NCBI RefSeq assembly: GCF_018617485.1
Contig: NZ_JACSKH010000001.1
Coordinates: forward strand, 868,001 to 932,000
Direction: 5' to 3'
From: Exiguobacterium sp. s124
GTDB taxonomy: Bacteria > Bacillota > Bacilli > Exiguobacteriales > Exiguobacteriaceae
DNA length: 64,000 nt
The position numbers and the translations under genes were made by a program. Of this stretch, positions 63,778 through 64,000 are shown piece after piece. A model generated the notes under the pieces. That model did no database searches and was not told the origin of the DNA. It saw only the letters and a list, made by a program, of their open reading frames with translations. Position 1 is the stretch's first letter. The number at the start of each line of letters is the position of its first letter.

Positions 63778-64000
63778 ATGACATTTGGTCTCGGAGTGAT
63801 TCTGACAGTCTTTTTTGTCGGAGTCGTCCTTCTTGGAATTGAAGTGTTCGTTGCAGGGTTTGGATTGTTCGGTTTGCTTGGGATCGGAGCGGTCGTTGCC
63901 AGCTTGATTATGGCGGGTGCGACGATCGGTCAGCTATGGCTCTCAATCGGTTTGGCGGCAGCGGTGCTCACTGGACTCGGTTTCTGGGCATATCGCCGAT
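63778..64000 (+). CDS. NfeD-family membrane protein (YqeZ-like), N-terminal part
   Basis: The frame begins at ATG 63778 (AAGGGGG upstream) and runs off the right edge after 74 codons. It encodes hydrophobic helices with VGVVLLGIEVFVAGFGLFGL and LGIGAVVASLIMAGATIG, the membrane part of long NfeD proteins. The order rpsU-yqeY-NfeD and the sigma-W promoter match Bacillus yqeZ; a flotillin FloA gene is expected just outside the window. Confidence 0.85.
   Translation, partial: MTFGLGVILTVFFVGVVLLGIEVFVAGFGLFGLLGIGAVVASLIMAGATIGQLWLSIGLAAAVLTGLGFWAYRR

Overview
The window is a contiguous piece of a low-to-mid GC Gram-positive (Bacillota, order Bacillales) chromosome. Gene order matches the Bacillus subtilis backbone in several long blocks: mdh-phoPR-polA-mutM-coaE-gapB-speD-nrdR-dnaB-dnaI-thrS, infC-rpmI-rplT-ysdA-ysdC-ysgA-pheST, comEA-comEC-yqzM-holA-rpsT-lepA-hemW-hrcA-grpE-dnaK-dnaJ-prmA-rsmE and rpsU-yqeY-nfeD. 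The sporulation genes that sit between rpsT and lepA in Bacillus (gpr, spoIIP) are absent. A non-spore-forming Bacillales such as Exiguobacterium fits best; this is an inference from gene content and order, not a database result.

Layout. 1-7388: end of mdh, the PhoP/PhoR two-component system, DNA polymerase I, formamidopyrimidine-DNA glycosylase and dephospho-CoA kinase. 7393-8532: a 1.14-kb AT-rich element with perfect 26-bp terminal inverted repeats and a likely 9-bp target duplication. It carries an Imm26-type immunity gene but no transposase, and it sits in the loop of what was a bidirectional terminator between coaE and a convergent M50 protease. 8553-19700: gapB, speD behind a candidate structured leader, nrdR, the replication-restart genes dnaB/dnaI, thrS behind a T-box, two envelope proteins, and the infC operon behind an L20 leader with an AUU start. 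19700-26050: ysdA-like, dUTPase, M42 peptidase, rRNA methyltransferase, and pheST behind a T-box. 26050-29210 (minus strand): an EIIC-like membrane protein preceded by a complete peptide-coding attenuator, an alpha/beta hydrolase and RNase HIII. 29265-31800: a sigma-W-type flotillin operon. 31840-35000: a small membrane protein, then a BMP lipoprotein overlapping a chemotaxis receptor. 35180-47400: competence genes, holA, S20, LepA, a serine-biosynthesis block and HemW. 47460-53980: the CIRCE-controlled heat-shock operon with prmA and rsmE. 54026-57679: a large secreted subtilase. 57990-61160: methyltransferase-luxS-mccA-mccB, a route from S-adenosylhomocysteine to cysteine. 61269-64000: rarD, deoC, rpsU, yqeY and the start of a second sigma-W-type NfeD locus.

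Most of the window is housekeeping: replication, repair, translation and protein folding. The less expected signals are regulatory or accessory: the Imm26 cassette, a 6-repeat Pho-box array between phoR and polA, a riboswitch-like speD leader, a Leu/Ile leader-peptide attenuator ahead of a transporter-like gene, a cre site on the gapB promoter, and two matching sigma-W promoters at two NfeD/flotillin loci. No tRNA, rRNA, CRISPR array or recognisable transposase gene was seen.
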